A stretch of 64,000 nucleotides of DNA from contig CAJJAZ010000003.1 of assembly GCA_905182295.1 (NCBI GenBank), positions 62,001-126,000 of the forward strand. Reading direction: 5' to 3'. The notes beneath the pieces are model-generated. The model did not search any database. It was not told the DNA's origin and worked only from the letters and a program-made list of their open reading frames with translations. The DNA comes from an uncultured Flavobacteriaceae bacterium (GTDB lineage Bacteria; Bacteroidota; Bacteroidia; Flavobacteriales; Flavobacteriaceae). The first letter of the stretch is position 1; the number at the start of each line of letters is the position of its first letter. The position numbers and the translations under genes are program-made. Positions 47,675 through 58,239 of the stretch are shown piece by piece.

Positions 47675-48790
47675 CTATGCTTTAACTGAGGCATTCATTA
47701 GATCAAAAAATTGATCGAATAAATAAGTAGCGTCATTTGGACCTGGACCTGCTTCAGGATGGTATTGAACAGAGAAAACAGGCTTACTAGTCATTTCTAT
47801 TCCGGCCACAGTTTGATCATTCAAATGAATATGCGTGATTGAGACATCTGGATGCTTTTCAGTGGCCTCCTTATCTATAGCAAAACCATGGTTTTGAGAA
47901 GTTATTTCTCCTTTACCTGTTTTTAAATTTTTAATGGGATGATTAATACCCCTGTGTCCATTATACATTTTATAGGTAGGAATTCCATTCGCTAAAGCAA
48001 TTACTTGGTGACCCAAACAAATACCAAACAGAGGAAGACCACTACCAATCATTTTCTGAGCTGTTTCAATAGCTTCAGTTAAAGGTTCTGGATCCCCAGG
48101 TCCATTAGAAATAAAATAACCATCTGCATCCCAGGATTCGAATTCATGAAAAGGTGTGTCGTGTGGAAAGACTTTAATATAAGCCCCTCGCTTCTCTAAA
48201 TTACGAAGTATATTTTTCTTTATCCCAATATCAAGCGCAGCTACTTTAAAAGAGCTTTCGGAATCTCCAACATAATAAGCCTCTTTAGTAGAAACTTCAC
48301 CAGCCAATGCAAGACCTTGCATAGTAGGCACTTTTGCAAGCGCCAACTTTAATGCGTCTATTTCATCTACTCTAGTAGAGATTGCCGCATTCATAGCACC
48401 ATGATCTCTAATGTAACTCACCAAAGCACGCGTGTCTATATCTGAGATGGCAAAGAGATTGTGGTCGTTTAAATAATCTTCTAAAGAAGCAGTCGCATCT
48501 GTTCTAGAGAACTCATAAGAAAAGTTTTTACATATAAGTCCTGCAATCTTAACGCCATCAGATTCAACTTCATTTGGATTTGTTCCATAATTTCCAATAT
48601 GGGCATTGGTCGTTACCATTAACTGACCAAAATAAGAAGGATCGGTAAAAATTTCCTGATAACCAGTCATTCCGGTATTAAAACAAACTTCTCCAAAAGC
48701 AGTCCCCGATTTATCTCCCACAGCTTTACCGTGGAAAATAGTCCCGTCTGCCAATAAAATAATAGCGCTTCTTTTTTTCTGATATTTCAT
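47675..48790 (-). CDS. carA: Carbamoyl-phosphate synthase small subunit
   Basis: The 371-residue glutaminase subunit that supplies ammonia to CarB for pyrimidine and arginine synthesis. The catalytic Cys is in FGICLGHQVIAL, and the His and Glu are in VQYHPEAGPGP. The N-terminal domain has ADGTIFHGKAVG and CFNTGMTGYQEIFTDPSY. The start is ATG 48790; the frame from 48841 overlaps the rplQ terminator. carB is not adjacent. Confidence 0.96.
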   Translation of the reverse strand: MKYQKKRSAIILLADGTIFHGKAVGDKSGTAFGEVCFNTGMTGYQEIFTDPSYFGQLMVTTNAHIGNYGTNPNEVESDGVKIAGLICKNFSYEFSRTDATASLEDYLNDHNLFAISDIDTRALVSYIRDHGAMNAAISTRVDEIDALKLALAKVPTMQGLALAGEVSTKEAYYVGDSESSFKVAALDIGIKKNILRNLEKRGAYIKVFPHDTPFHEFESWDADGYFISNGPGDPEPLTEAIETAQKMIGSGLPLFGICLGHQVIALANGIPTYKMYNGHRGINHPIKNLKTGKGEITSQNHGFAIDKEATEKHPDVSITHIHLNDQTVAGIEMTSKPVFSVQYHPEAGPGPNDATYLFDQFFDLMNASVKA

Positions 48791-48821
48791 GGTGTTAAAA
48801 TTCTTTATATAAACAAAAAAA

Positions 48822-48857
48822 CAAAAAAAAAGGACAAGCAATAAAGCTTATCCTTTT
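48822..48857 (-). terminator. Terminator of the ribosomal protein supercluster, after rplQ
   Basis: Minus-strand AAAAGGATAAGC / GCTTGTCCTTTT stem (one T-G pair) followed by nine Ts, 25 bases after the rplQ stop. Confidence 0.87.
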
Positions 48858-48882
48858 AAATTATAAAACATTTAATAACAGT

Positions 48883-49422
48883 TTATGCTTTAGCATCATC
48901 TGTATTTTCTGTGTTGTCATTATCAGCAGCTGGCGCTTCTTTAACTAGAGCTTCAGCAGCGACCCCTGTAACAGGATCAGCAACTTTAGCTTTACCTCTA
49001 CGGGTAGTTTTCTTAGCCACTTTTTTAGCGTTACTGTATAACTCATTAAAATCTACCAATTCAATCATGGCCATATCTGCATTATCACCAAGTCTATTTC
49101 CTAGTTTAATGATACGCGTATAACCCCCTGGTCTGTCTGCTACTTTTTCTGCAACAGTAGAGAATAATTCAGTAACCGCATACTTGTCGCGTAGGTACTT
49201 AAATACGATACGTCTGTTGTGCGTTCCTTTATCTACTGATTGATTGTTCGCTGCTTTAGATTTTGTAATAATAGGCTCTAAAAATACTTTTAAAGCTTTC
49301 GCCTTAGCAACTGTTGTATTGATTCTTTTGTGCTCAATTAGAGAACAAGCCATATTGGCTAACATAGCTTTTCTATGTGCTGTTTTTCTCCCTAAATGAT
49401 TAACTTTCTTACCGTGTCTCAT
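48883..49422 (-). CDS. rplQ: 50S ribosomal protein L17
   Basis: A 179-residue protein at the peptide-exit side of the large subunit. It starts [21 protein letters not shown], the universal L17 N-terminus. Residues beyond about 125 form a tail, first basic ([12 protein letters not shown]) and then acidic and Ala-rich ([18 protein letters not shown]), absent from the 127-residue E. coli protein. Such tails are common in Bacteroidetes. It is the last gene of the cluster, 43 bases after rpoA. Confidence 0.97.
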   Translation of the reverse strand: MRHGKKVNHLGRKTAHRKAMLANMACSLIEHKRINTTVAKAKALKVFLEPIITKSKAANNQSVDKGTHNRRIVFKYLRDKYAVTELFSTVAEKVADRPGGYTRIIKLGNRLGDNADMAMIELVDFNELYSNAKKVAKKTTRRGKAKVADPVTGVAAEALVKEAPAADNDNTENTDDAKA

Positions 49423-49465
49423 GGTATTGTTCTATATGAATGCTGTGAAAAATCGCAGCGCTTAA

Positions 49466-50458
49466 TTAATCTTTATCTAATTTATATTTTGAAAGGTCCA
49501 TCCCGAAACTCAATCCTTTGTTAATCACTAACTCTTCTAATTCGGTTAATGATTTCTTGCCAAAGTTTCTAAACTTCATTAGGTCATTCTTGTTAAAAGA
49601 AACCAAGTCTCCTAAAGTGTCTACCTCTGCAGCTTTCAAGCAATTTAATGCCCTCACCGAAAGATCCATATCTACTAACTTAGTTTTTAATAACTGACGC
49701 ATGTGAAGAGATTCTTCATCATAAGTTTCTGTTTGGGCTATCTCATCTGCCTCTAGCGTAATTCTCTCATCAGAGAATAACATAAAGTGGTGAATTAATA
49801 CCTTAGCAGCCTCTGTTAAAGCGTCTTTTGGATGAATTGAACCATCTGAAACAATTTCGAAAACTAACTTTTCGTAATCCGTCTTTTGCTCTACCCTAAA
49901 GTTCTCAATACTGTACTTCACATTCTTGATAGGTGTGAATATAGAATCAATAGCTATAGTTCCTATTGGAGCGCCTGATTTTTTGTTTTCTTCTGCTGGT
50001 ACATAACCCCTACCTTTTTCAATGGTAAGTTCCATGTTAATATTCACCTTAGCATCCATATTACAGATCACTAAGTCTGGATTTAACACTTGAAAACCAG
50101 AAATAAATTTCTGAAAATCACCCGCAGTTAATTGTTGTTTTCCACTTAGTGCAATAGAGATTGTTTCATTGTCAACATCATCTATTTGTCTCTTGAAACG
50201 TACTTGTTTCAAGTTGAGGATTATTTCGGTTACATCTTCTACCACTCCAGGAATCACAGAGAATTCATGCGCTACTTTGTCCATACGAACAGAAGTAATC
50301 GCAAAACCTTCAAGCGCAGAAAGCATTACCCTTCTAAGTGCATTCCCAACTGTCAATCCATAACCAGGTTCTAAAGGGCGGAATTCGAATTTCCCTTCAA
50401 AATCGGTAGAATCAATCATGATTACTTTATCGGGCTTCTGAAAATTAAATAATGCCAT
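49466..50458 (-). CDS. rpoA: RNA polymerase alpha subunit
   Basis: A 330-residue subunit that dimerises to nucleate RNA polymerase and contacts activators and upstream promoter DNA. The N-terminal domain has [34 protein letters not shown]. The C-terminal domain has the helix-hairpin-helix [21 protein letters not shown] and [13 protein letters not shown]. Length and position between rpsD and rplQ are typical. Confidence 0.98.
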   Translation of the reverse strand: MALFNFQKPDKVIMIDSTDFEGKFEFRPLEPGYGLTVGNALRRVMLSALEGFAITSVRMDKVAHEFSVIPGVVEDVTEIILNLKQVRFKRQIDDVDNETISIALSGKQQLTAGDFQKFISGFQVLNPDLVICNMDAKVNINMELTIEKGRGYVPAEENKKSGAPIGTIAIDSIFTPIKNVKYSIENFRVEQKTDYEKLVFEIVSDGSIHPKDALTEAAKVLIHHFMLFSDERITLEADEIAQTETYDEESLHMRQLLKTKLVDMDLSVRALNCLKAAEVDTLGDLVSFNKNDLMKFRNFGKKSLTELEELVINKGLSFGMDLSKYKLDKD

Positions 50459-50475
50459 AATTGGGTCAGTTGTTT

Positions 50476-51081
50476 TTATTTAGAGTATAACTCGACGATT
50501 AATTGTTCCTTAATATTTTCAGGAATCTGTAGTCTTTCTGGAATAGCAACAAAGCTACCTTCCAATTTTTCTGTATTCCATGTAATCCATTCGTATACAT
50601 TTGAGCTTACAGAAAGTGCATTTGATATTGTTTCTAAAGACTTAGATTTTTCTCTAACTCCTACAATATCTCCAGCTTTTAAAGAATATGATGGAATATT
50701 CACAATAGATCCATTCACAGTAATGTGTCTGTGAGAAACCAGTTGTCTTGCTCCGCTTCTAGAGGTAGAAACACCCATTCTGTAAACCACGTTATCTAAA
50801 CGAGATTCACAAAATTGAAGTAAAACCTCTCCGGTAACTCCTTTGCTTCTATTTGCCTTTGCAAATATATTTCTAAATTGTTTTTCAAGAATACCGTAAG
50901 TGTACTTCGCTTTTTGCTTTTCCATTAACTGTACTTTGTATTCTGATTCTTTTCCACGGCGTCTGTTGTTACCGTGTTGTCCTGGAGGAAAGTTTCTTTT
51001 TTCAAAAGACTTATCTTCTCCGAAGATTGCTTCACCGAATCTACGTGCAATCTTAGTTTTTGGTCCTGTATATCTTGCCAT
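50476..51081 (-). CDS. rpsD: 30S ribosomal protein S4
   Basis: A 201-residue primary 16S rRNA-binding protein. It begins [21 protein letters not shown], lacks the N-terminal zinc cysteines, and has the S4 RNA-binding domain in [33 protein letters not shown]. It is preceded by a 93-base gap, wide for this cluster, which might hold a leader for S4 autoregulation. Confidence 0.98.
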   Translation of the reverse strand: MARYTGPKTKIARRFGEAIFGEDKSFEKRNFPPGQHGNNRRRGKESEYKVQLMEKQKAKYTYGILEKQFRNIFAKANRSKGVTGEVLLQFCESRLDNVVYRMGVSTSRSGARQLVSHRHITVNGSIVNIPSYSLKAGDIVGVREKSKSLETISNALSVSSNVYEWITWNTEKLEGSFVAIPERLQIPENIKEQLIVELYSK

Positions 51082-51174
51082 TTTCTAAAAATTTGATGCT
51101 GTGATCATGAATTAAGGCTATCCTTCGATAATCGTATCTACAGTATCTGTGAAATGCCCTTGGGCGTTAATTAA
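51082..51174 (-). promoter_or_regulatory. Wide rpsK-rpsD gap, candidate leader of rpsD
   Basis: Most gaps between rplC and rpsD are under 25 bases; this one is 93. It contains GATAC repeats and short inverted repeats but no TAnnTTTG box. S4 autoregulates its operon in E. coli and B. subtilis, so a binding leader is plausible. This is weak inference. Confidence 0.3.
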
Positions 51175-51567
51175 TTAAACTCTTCTTCTTTTTGGAGGTC
51201 TACAACCGTTGTGTGGCATTGGAGTAACGTCAATAATTTCTGTCACTTCAATTCCAGCGTTGTGAATAGATCTAATAGCAGATTCTCTACCATTTCCTGG
51301 TCCTTTCACATACACTTTAACTTTGCGTAAACCACCCTCATGTGCCACTTTAGCACAATCTTCTGATGCCAACTGAGCAGCGTAAGGAGTATTTTTCTTA
51401 GAACCTCTGAAACCCATTTTTCCAGCAGATGACCATGAGATGACATCTCCTTTTTTATTGGTTAAAGAAATAATGATATTGTTAAAAGATGCAGTTACAT
51501 GTGCTTCTCCAACAGACTCAATAATAACTTTACGCTTTTTTGTTGCTTTTGTATTTGCCTTTGCCAT
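51175..51567 (-). CDS. rpsK: 30S ribosomal protein S11
   Basis: A 130-residue platform protein near the mRNA exit. After a basic extension ([13 protein letters not shown]) come [44 protein letters not shown] and the C-terminal [18 protein letters not shown], both universal. It starts 13 bases after rpsM. Confidence 0.98.
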   Translation of the reverse strand: MAKANTKATKKRKVIIESVGEAHVTASFNNIIISLTNKKGDVISWSSAGKMGFRGSKKNTPYAAQLASEDCAKVAHEGGLRKVKVYVKGPGNGRESAIRSIHNAGIEVTEIIDVTPMPHNGCRPPKRRRV

Positions 51568-51580
51568 AATACGCTACTTA

Positions 51581-51955
51581 TTATTTAGTTGCCTTTTTCT
51601 TGTTAGCAACTGTTTTTCTTTTTCCTTTACGAGTCCTAGAGTTGTTCTTAGTACGCTGACCTCTTAACGGTAAACCAGTACGGTGTCTAATACCTCTGTA
51701 ACAACCAATATCCATTAATCGCTTAATGTTCAGTTGAGTTTCAGAACGCAATTCTCCCTCAATGGTAAAAGCAGAAACTGCTTCCCTGATTTTTGAAATC
51801 TCATCGTCATTCCATTCAGAAACTTTAGTGTCTTCACTAACGCCTGCTGCAATTAAGATTTCTTTTGCTCTAGTTCTACCAACACCAAATATGTAGGTAA
51901 GGGCAATAACCCCTCTTTTCTGTTTGGGTATATCTACCCCTGCAATTCTTGCCAT
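51581..51955 (-). CDS. rpsM: 30S ribosomal protein S13
   Basis: A 124-residue head protein that contacts the P-site tRNA and L5. Motifs are [33 protein letters not shown] and the C-terminal [25 protein letters not shown]. It starts 2 bases after rpmJ. Confidence 0.98.
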   Translation of the reverse strand: MARIAGVDIPKQKRGVIALTYIFGVGRTRAKEILIAAGVSEDTKVSEWNDDEISKIREAVSAFTIEGELRSETQLNIKRLMDIGCYRGIRHRTGLPLRGQRTKNNSRTRKGKRKTVANKKKATK

Positions 51956-51957
51956 AA

Positions 51958-52074
51958 TTACCCTTGTCTTTGTTTAAATCTAGGATTCTTTTTATTAATT
52001 ACGTACAACCTGCCTTTCCTGCGTACAATCTTGCAGTCGGCACTTCTTTTTTTAATTGATGCTCTTACTTTCAT
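51958..52074 (-). CDS. rpmJ: 50S ribosomal protein L36, zinc-free form
   Basis: A 38-residue protein, [14 protein letters not shown]... ending PRFKQRQG. It has only one Cys (position 14): the other two Cys and the His of the zinc-ribbon form are Ser, Asn and Phe. This is the C-minus type that does not need zinc. It sits between infA (9-base gap) and rpsM (2-base gap). Confidence 0.97.
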   Translation of the reverse strand: MKVRASIKKRSADCKIVRRKGRLYVINKKNPRFKQRQG

Positions 52075-52083
52075 CCTATATAC

Positions 52084-52299
52084 TTAATATCTATATGTAA
52101 TTCTCGCTTTTGTTAAATCGTATGGGCTCATTTCTAATTTCACCCTGTCTCCTGGTAACAACTTAATATAATGCATGCGCATTTTACCAGATATATGTGC
52201 CGTTACAACGTGTCCATTCTCCAATTCTACACGAAACATAGCATTTGACAATGCTTCTATAATAGTTCCGTCTTGTTCAATTGCAGCTTGTTTAGCCAT
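52084..52299 (-). CDS. infA: Translation initiation factor IF-1
   Basis: A 71-residue OB-fold factor that blocks the ribosomal A site during initiation. [53 protein letters not shown] and the terminal ARITYRY are diagnostic. It is 1 base from the secY stop. Confidence 0.98.
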   Translation of the reverse strand: MAKQAAIEQDGTIIEALSNAMFRVELENGHVVTAHISGKMRMHYIKLLPGDRVKLEMSPYDLTKARITYRY

Positions 52300-52300
52300 A

Positions 52301-53644
52301 TTATACTTCTTTTCTATTTTTACCAGACTTCATCAATCCGTCGTAGTGTCTATTTAAAAGATAAGCATTCACCTGTTGCACTGTATCTATAGCAACTCCC
52401 ACCATAATAAGAAGTGATGTACCCCCATAGAATAAAGCCCATCCCGGCTGAATATCTGCCAATTTCACAGCTAAGGCCGGCAAAATTGCGAGCAAAGCTA
52501 AGAAAATAGATCCAGGTAACGTAATTAATGACATAATCTTATCTAAAAAATCTCCAGTTTCTTTCCCAGGAAGGACTCCAGGGATAAAACCACCGCTTCT
52601 TTTAAGATCATCTGCCATTTTATTTGTTGGAACTGTGATAGCTGTATAGAAATAAGTAAAGATAATGATCAGTAAAGCAAATAATATATTATAAGCCAAA
52701 CCAAAAATGTCTTGAAACTGAACTTCCATCCATTGACCCAATGCGGTATTATTGAAAGTCTTACCTAATAAACCAGGTGCGAACATGATTGCCTGAGCAA
52801 AAATGATTGGCATTACTCCTGAAGCATTTAATTTCAATGGTATGTATTGTCTGGTTCCAACCGCATTTTTATCAAAACCACCAGAAGCAGTTCTTCTTGC
52901 ATATTGAACAGGTATTTGTCTTGTAGCCATCACCAATAAAACACTTCCAAGGATCACAAGGAACCAAAGAATAATTTCTATCAATACAAACATTAAACCA
53001 CCACTAGTAGTAGATGTTCTAGAGATGAACTCTTGAACGAATGATTGAGGCATGTTAGCTATAATACCTACCATGATTAAAAGGGAAATACCATTACCAA
53101 TACCTTTATCCGTAATTTTCTCTCCCAGCCACATAGCAAATACAGTTCCAGTAACCAAAATAACTATAGATGGAATGATAAAATCTAATCCTTTACCTAA
53201 TACAAAAGCAGAATCTGGTACACCAAGAGCACCTAAAGAATACAAATAAGCAGGTGCCTGAACCACACAAATACCGATGGTCAACCATCTAGTAATTTGA
53301 TTAATGGTTTTTCTACCACTTTCGCCTTCTTTTTGAAGCTTCTGTAAATAAGGTATCGCAATACCCATTAACTGTACCACAATAGATGCCGAAATATAAG
53401 GCATAATTCCCAATGCAAAAACAGAAGCATTTGCAAATGCACCTCCTGTAAAAGCATTTAAGATGCCTAAAATACCGCTATCTGTATTGGACGTTAATTG
53501 TGCCAATTGCGTAGTATCAATACCTGGTAAAACAATTTGAGCACCAAAACGGTACACCAATAAAAGACTTAAAGTAACAAGAATTCGCCCTTTAAGTTCT
53601 TCTATTTTCCAGATATTAGATAAAGTTTCTATAAATTTCTTCAT
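52301..53644 (-). CDS. secY: Preprotein translocase subunit SecY
   Basis: The 447-residue channel subunit of SecYEG with about ten membrane helices. Motifs are VLPGIDT near the N-terminus, [16 protein letters not shown] (plug region and helix 2b), [17 protein letters not shown], and FNPEEVADNLK-like [25 protein letters not shown]. It follows rplO by 10 bases. SecDF at 1794-4736 works with it. Confidence 0.98.
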   Translation of the reverse strand: MKKFIETLSNIWKIEELKGRILVTLSLLLVYRFGAQIVLPGIDTTQLAQLTSNTDSGILGILNAFTGGAFANASVFALGIMPYISASIVVQLMGIAIPYLQKLQKEGESGRKTINQITRWLTIGICVVQAPAYLYSLGALGVPDSAFVLGKGLDFIIPSIVILVTGTVFAMWLGEKITDKGIGNGISLLIMVGIIANMPQSFVQEFISRTSTTSGGLMFVLIEIILWFLVILGSVLLVMATRQIPVQYARRTASGGFDKNAVGTRQYIPLKLNASGVMPIIFAQAIMFAPGLLGKTFNNTALGQWMEVQFQDIFGLAYNILFALLIIIFTYFYTAITVPTNKMADDLKRSGGFIPGVLPGKETGDFLDKIMSLITLPGSIFLALLAILPALAVKLADIQPGWALFYGGTSLLIMVGVAIDTVQQVNAYLLNRHYDGLMKSGKNRKEV

Positions 53645-53654
53645 AATCTGTATA

Positions 53655-54107
53655 TTATAAACTTATTGCTTCACCTCCAACAGCTTCAATAGCCGCTTTA
53701 GCAGTAGCAGTAAATTTATGAGCAGTTACAGAAAGTTTTGCTTTTAACTCTCCTCCACCTAAAATCTTAACTAAGTCATTTTTACCAACTACCCTGTTAG
53801 TGATTAATGCTTCTAGGCTAACGGTATCTTTAATAACACCGTTGTCTACTAAAAGCTGTAGTTTATCTAGGTTAATCCCAGCGTATTCTTTTCTGTTGAT
53901 GTTCTTAAATCCAAATTTAGGAACACGTCTCTGTAAAGGCATTTGACCTCCTTCGAAACCAACTTTTTTAGAATACCCAGATCTAGACTTGGCACCTTTG
54001 TGACCACGAGTGGCAGTACCACCTTTTCCAGATCCTTGACCTCTACCTACTACTTTTCCTTCTCTGTGAATAGCACCTTCGGCAGGCTTTAAACTATTTA
54101 AATTCAT
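53655..54107 (-). CDS. rplO: 50S ribosomal protein L15
   Basis: A 150-residue late-assembly protein. The Gly-rich N-terminus (LKPAEGAIHREGKVVGRGQGSGKGGTATRGHKGAKSRSG) and QMPLQRRVPKFGFKN are diagnostic. It lies between rpmD and secY. Confidence 0.98.
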   Translation of the reverse strand: MNLNSLKPAEGAIHREGKVVGRGQGSGKGGTATRGHKGAKSRSGYSKKVGFEGGQMPLQRRVPKFGFKNINRKEYAGINLDKLQLLVDNGVIKDTVSLEALITNRVVGKNDLVKILGGGELKAKLSVTAHKFTATAKAAIEAVGGEAISL

Positions 54108-54122
54108 AATGAATGTGGTATA

Positions 54123-54302
54123 TTAAGCTTCTGTTGTAGAAACTAAGTGTTTTACTTTATTAATCATTCCAATAACTGCTGGTGATGCATCGTGAGATAC
54201 TTCTTGACCGATCTTTCTAAGACCTAAAGCAGCTAATGTTTGTTTTTGTCTGAGTGGCTTTTTAATACTACTCTTTACTTGTTTTACTATAATTTTTGCC
54301 AT
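54123..54302 (-). CDS. rpmD: 50S ribosomal protein L30
   Basis: A 59-residue protein starting MAKIIVKQVKSSIKKPLRQKQT, with TLAALGLRKIGQEVSHDASPAVIGMINKVKHLV. The pattern of length, basic N-terminus and GLRKIG is diagnostic. It begins 10 bases after rpsE ends and precedes rplO. Confidence 0.97.
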   Translation of the reverse strand: MAKIIVKQVKSSIKKPLRQKQTLAALGLRKIGQEVSHDASPAVIGMINKVKHLVSTTEA

Positions 54303-54312
54303 GATGCTTGAA

Positions 54313-54837
54313 TTATCCTTTAAATACTTTTTCTAAAGATACGCCACGTTGCGAAGCAATCGTTTTAGCATCTCTCATTTGTAATAAAGCGTCAAAAGTT
54401 GCTTTAACTACGTTGTGAGGGTTTGAGGATCCTTGAGACTTTGAAAGTACATCGTGAACGCCTACTGCTTCCAATACAGAACGAACTGCACCACCAGCAA
54501 TAACCCCGGTACCATGTGAAGCTGGCTGAACATAAACCCTAGCCCCTCCAAATTTACCTTTCTGCTCGTGTGGCAAGGTTCCCTTAATCAATGGAATTCT
54601 AACTAAGTTTTTCTTAGCGTCTTCAATGGCTTTAGAAATAGCTGTAGGCACTTCTTTAGATTTCCCTAAACCGTGTCCAACTACTCCGTTCTCGTCGCCT
54701 ACAACTACAATTGCGGAAAAGCCAAATGCCCTACCTCCTTTTGTAACTTTAGTCACTCTTTGAACACCAACTAAGCGATCTTTTAATTCTAAACCACCTG
54801 GCTTTACCGTTTCTGCGTTTTTGTAATTTTGGTACAT
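54313..54837 (-). CDS. rpsE: 30S ribosomal protein S5
   Basis: A 174-residue protein that affects decoding accuracy. The double-stranded RNA-binding domain has [44 protein letters not shown]. The C-terminal domain has [45 protein letters not shown]. It follows rplR by 6 bases. Confidence 0.98.
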   Translation of the reverse strand: MYQNYKNAETVKPGGLELKDRLVGVQRVTKVTKGGRAFGFSAIVVVGDENGVVGHGLGKSKEVPTAISKAIEDAKKNLVRIPLIKGTLPHEQKGKFGGARVYVQPASHGTGVIAGGAVRSVLEAVGVHDVLSKSQGSSNPHNVVKATFDALLQMRDAKTIASQRGVSLEKVFKG

Positions 54838-54843
54838 AATATT

Positions 54844-55200
54844 TTAGAATTTAAGTCCTGCTTCTCTAGCGCCTTCTGCCAAAGATTTGATTCTACCATG
54901 GTACAAGTTTCCACCTCTATCGAAAGCAACTGTTTCAATTTTAATGGTCTTTCCTTTTTCTGCTATTGCCTTACCAACTAAGGAAGCAATTTCAATTTTA
55001 GTCCCTTTAGCAGCGCTAAGGTCCTTATCTCTAGAAGATGCAGCAGCTAATGTAACGCCATTAACGTCATCTATTAACTGTGCGTAAATCTCTTTGTTAC
55101 TTCTAAACACAGCCAGTCTTGGTGTGTTAGCGGTACCAGAGGAAACCTTACGGATTCTTCTTCTAATTCTTAATCTTCTTTCAGTTTTCGATAATCTCAT
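54844..55200 (-). CDS. rplR: 50S ribosomal protein L18
   Basis: A 118-residue 5S rRNA-binding protein. [37 protein letters not shown] and the terminal [26 protein letters not shown] are diagnostic. It follows rplF by 11 bases. Confidence 0.98.
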   Translation of the reverse strand: MRLSKTERRLRIRRRIRKVSSGTANTPRLAVFRSNKEIYAQLIDDVNGVTLAAASSRDKDLSAAKGTKIEIASLVGKAIAEKGKTIKIETVAFDRGGNLYHGRIKSLAEGAREAGLKF

Positions 55201-55211
55201 GATGCTATGTA

Positions 55212-55754
55212 TTAAGCCGATTTACCTGCTTTTCTTCTTAATTGTTCTCCTACGAATTTAACTCCTTTTCCTTTGTATGGCTCAGGCTTACGGAAGGCCC
55301 TGATTTTTGCAGCCACTTGACCTACTAATTGTTTGTCAAAAGAAGTTAATTTGATGATAGGATTCTTTCCTTTTTCAGAAATAGTCTCCACTTTTACTTC
55401 AGGAGCAACATTTAAAACAATGTTGTGAGAGAAACCAAGTGCAATATCTAATTTTTGACCTTGATTACTTGCTCTATAACCTACACCAACTAATTCTAAT
55501 TCTTTAGTCCAACCTATAGAAACTCCTAGTACCATATTGGATACTAAAGATCTATATAGACCGTGTTTTGCTTTGTGTTCTTTTGAATCTGATGGTCTTG
55601 TCACTAAAACATTACCTTCTTCTACAGTGATCGCTACACCAGAATAATCTTGTGTTAACTCACCTAGTTTACCTTTTACGGTAAGCACATTGTCTTTTAC
55701 CTCTACGGTTACCCCTTCAGGAATCGCTACTGGATTATTACCTATTCTAGACAT
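55212..55754 (-). CDS. rplF: 50S ribosomal protein L6
   Basis: A 180-residue protein near the factor-binding site. [19 protein letters not shown] and the terminal [25 protein letters not shown] are diagnostic. It follows rpsH by 20 bases. Confidence 0.98.
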   Translation of the reverse strand: MSRIGNNPVAIPEGVTVEVKDNVLTVKGKLGELTQDYSGVAITVEEGNVLVTRPSDSKEHKAKHGLYRSLVSNMVLGVSIGWTKELELVGVGYRASNQGQKLDIALGFSHNIVLNVAPEVKVETISEKGKNPIIKLTSFDKQLVGQVAAKIRAFRKPEPYKGKGVKFVGEQLRRKAGKSA

Positions 55755-55774
55755 TATTCTTGCTCTTTACTATA

Positions 55775-56173
55775 TTAATAAACGTAGCATACAACTTCGC
55801 CACCTACTTTTTCTAACTTAGCTTGTTTGCTTGTCATTACTCCGTGAGAAGTAGACACAATAGCAATACCCAAACCGTTTAATACTCTAGGTAGTTCAGT
55901 AGCTCCAGCATACTTACGTAAACCAGGCTTACTTATACGACTAATTTTTTTGATCACTGGCTCTTTAGTAGCAGTGTTGTATTTAAGGGCGATTTTAATA
56001 GAACCTTGTGGTCCTTCTTCCTCAAATTTGTAGCTTAAAATATATCCTTGATCGAATAATATTTTAGTGATTTCTTTTTTAAGATTAGATGCAGGAATAC
56101 TCACCACTCTGTGGCCAGCACTGTTTGCGTTTCTAATTCTTGTTAGGTAATCCGAAATTGGATCTGTAAACAT
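55775..56173 (-). CDS. rpsH: 30S ribosomal protein S8
   Basis: A 132-residue 16S rRNA-binding protein. The start is ATG 56173 (MFTDPISDYLTRIRNA), the universal N-terminus. An in-frame ATG at 56224 would add 17 residues in the gap after rpsN and is not supported. The end PRVLNGLGIAIVSTSHGVMTSKQAK is typical. Confidence 0.97.
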   Translation of the reverse strand: MFTDPISDYLTRIRNANSAGHRVVSIPASNLKKEITKILFDQGYILSYKFEEEGPQGSIKIALKYNTATKEPVIKKISRISKPGLRKYAGATELPRVLNGLGIAIVSTSHGVMTSKQAKLEKVGGEVVCYVY

Positions 56174-56239
56174 AGGTGTATATTTGCGGTAACGGTTTTT
56201 AACATTAGTTAAACCTGGAACCAATTAATAATTATTTTT

Positions 56240-56509
56240 TTACCAGCTCGCTTTTCTAACGCCTGGAATAAGACCATTATTGGCCATCTCTCTAAATAAA
56301 ACCCTAGAAATTCCAAAAGTTCTCATGTAACCTTTTGGTCTACCAGTTAATTTACATCTGTTGTGCATACGCACAGGAGATGCATTCTTTGGTAATTTCT
56401 GTAAAGCTTCGTAATCACCAGCTTCTTTTAAAGCTTTTCTTTTTTCTGCGTACTTGGCTACCGTTTTTGCTCTTTTAACTTCACGGGCCTTCATTGATTC
56501 TTTAGCCAT
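56240..56509 (-). CDS. rpsN: 30S ribosomal protein S14, zinc-free form
   Basis: An 89-residue long-form S14. [27 protein letters not shown] is diagnostic. The CxxC zinc knuckles of the short form are missing, as for L36 in this genome. It starts 1 base after rplE. Confidence 0.98.
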   Translation of the reverse strand: MAKESMKAREVKRAKTVAKYAEKRKALKEAGDYEALQKLPKNASPVRMHNRCKLTGRPKGYMRTFGISRVLFREMANNGLIPGVRKASW

Positions 56510-56510
56510 A

Positions 56511-57062
56511 CTAATTCTTTTTAAAAGGAAGTCCTAACTGTGTTAATAATGATTTTGCCTCTTGATCAGTGTCAGCAGAGGTAACAAATGTAATATCCAT
56601 CCCATTGATTCTATTGATCTTGTCAATATTAATCTCTGGAAAAATAATTTGCTCCGTAACCCCTAAAGAATAATTTCCACGTCCGTCAAAACCAGTCGCT
56701 TTAATTCCTTGAAAATCTCTTACACGTGGTAAGGCTGCAGTGATTAATCTGTCTAAGAATTCATACATGCGCTCTCCTCTTAAAGTTACTTTGGCACCAA
56801 TTGGCATCCCTTTACGTAACTTAAAATTAGCGACATCTTTCTTAGAAATAGTAGACACTGCTTTCTGACCTGTAATTAAGGTCATTTCTTCTACGGCGTG
56901 GTCGATAAGTTTTTTGTCTGCAACTGCAGCACCAACTCCTCTTGAAACAACTATTTTCTCTAATTTAGGAACCTGCATTACATTTTTGTAACTAAATTCT
57001 TCTGTTAGAGCAGCCATTACACGCTCCTTATACTCTTGTTTTAATCTTGGAATGTACCCCAT
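56511..57062 (-). CDS. rplE: 50S ribosomal protein L5
   Basis: A 183-residue 5S rRNA-binding protein of the central protuberance. [49 protein letters not shown] and [18 protein letters not shown] are diagnostic. It is 2 bases after rplX. Confidence 0.98.
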   Translation of the reverse strand: MGYIPRLKQEYKERVMAALTEEFSYKNVMQVPKLEKIVVSRGVGAAVADKKLIDHAVEEMTLITGQKAVSTISKKDVANFKLRKGMPIGAKVTLRGERMYEFLDRLITAALPRVRDFQGIKATGFDGRGNYSLGVTEQIIFPEINIDKINRINGMDITFVTSADTDQEAKSLLTQLGLPFKKN

Positions 57063-57064
57063 AA

Positions 57065-57379
57065 CTAAATTACTTCATTAGATTTTTTAGAAAACCTTAC
57101 TTTCTTCTCTCCACGAACCTCATATCCAACTCTTGTAGCTTCACCAGACTTAGGATCCAATAAAGAAAGGTTTGAAATATGAATAGGAGATTCTTTCTTA
57201 ACAATCCCCCCTTGTGGATTCTGAGCACTAGGCTTCTGGTGTTTTGAAACCATATTGGTTCCTTCTACAATAGCTCTACTTTTCTTAAGATCTACAGAAA
57301 CAACTTTCCCTTGGTCCCCTTTATGGTCCCCAGCGATCACCTTTACTGTATCTCCTACTTTTATTTTAATTTTTGTCAT
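57065..57379 (-). CDS. rplX: 50S ribosomal protein L24
   Basis: A 104-residue assembly-initiating protein. The KOW motif [19 protein letters not shown] and [26 protein letters not shown] are diagnostic. It lies 11 bases after rplN. Confidence 0.98.
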   Translation of the reverse strand: MTKIKIKVGDTVKVIAGDHKGDQGKVVSVDLKKSRAIVEGTNMVSKHQKPSAQNPQGGIVKKESPIHISNLSLLDPKSGEATRVGYEVRGEKKVRFSKKSNEVI

Positions 57380-57390
57380 CTTATTGGAAA

Positions 57391-57759
57391 TTAAAGCACC
57401 TCAGGAGCTAATGAAACAATCTTCATGAATTGCTTGTCGCGAAGCTCTCTAGCTACGGGACCAAATACACGGGTACCTTTCATTTCGCCTGTTGGATTTA
57501 AAAGCACACACGCGTTGTCGTCAAAACGAATATAAGAACCATCTGCTCTACGCACTTCTTTCTTTGTTCTAATTACTACCGCAGTAGAAACAGCTCCTTT
57601 CTTCACACTCCCATTAGGAGTGGCGTCTTTTACTGTAACTACAATCTTATCTCCTACAGATGCATACCTTCTTTTAGTACCTCCAAGTACTCTAATGGTC
57701 AAAACTTCTTTTGCCCCGGTATTATCTGCAACTTTTAGTCTGGATTCTTGCTGTAACAT
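57391..57759 (-). CDS. rplN: 50S ribosomal protein L14
   Basis: A 122-residue intersubunit-face protein. [27 protein letters not shown] and [24 protein letters not shown] are diagnostic. It is 1 base after rpsQ. Confidence 0.98.
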   Translation of the reverse strand: MLQQESRLKVADNTGAKEVLTIRVLGGTKRRYASVGDKIVVTVKDATPNGSVKKGAVSTAVVIRTKKEVRRADGSYIRFDDNACVLLNPTGEMKGTRVFGPVARELRDKQFMKIVSLAPEVL

Positions 57760-57760
57760 A

Positions 57761-58018
57761 TTATTTAGCTCTTTCTAAAATTTCCACTAATCTCCAACAT
57801 TTGGTCTTACTTAAAGGACGTGTCTCCATGATCTTTACAGTATCACCAATGTTACAATTGTTTGTCTCGTCGTGCGCAACATATTTCTTAGTTTTCAACA
57901 CGAACTTTCCGTACATAGGGTGCTTCACTCGTTTCACTTCTGAAACCACAATGGATTTCTCCATTTTGTTGCTAGTAACAACGCCTACTCTCTCTTTTCT
58001 TAAATTTCTTTTTTCCAT
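57761..58018 (-). CDS. rpsQ: 30S ribosomal protein S17
   Basis: An 85-residue OB-fold protein. [34 protein letters not shown] and [23 protein letters not shown] are diagnostic. It follows rpmC by 13 bases. Confidence 0.98.
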   Translation of the reverse strand: MEKRNLRKERVGVVTSNKMEKSIVVSEVKRVKHPMYGKFVLKTKKYVAHDETNNCNIGDTVKIMETRPLSKTKCWRLVEILERAK

Positions 58019-58031
58019 AAAGCAGAACCTG

Positions 58032-58223
58032 TTATTGGTTTTCCCTTTTAGTTAACTCTGTAGCCAATCTTGCCACCGTTCTTCTCACTTTTCTAATCAA
58101 AAGTGGATTCTCTAAAGGGGTAACAGAATGAGCTAATTTTAAATCTGAATGTTGCTTTTTAAATACAGCTAGTTGTTCTACTAGCGCTTCAGCTGATAAT
58201 TCTTTTATTTCTGATTGTTTCAT
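58032..58223 (-). CDS. rpmC: 50S ribosomal protein L29
   Basis: A 63-residue helical-hairpin protein at the exit tunnel. [29 protein letters not shown] and [20 protein letters not shown] are diagnostic. It follows rplP by 16 bases. Confidence 0.97.
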   Translation of the reverse strand: MKQSEIKELSAEALVEQLAVFKKQHSDLKLAHSVTPLENPLLIRKVRRTVARLATELTKRENQ

Positions 58224-58239
58224 GATTCCTAATTAAAAG

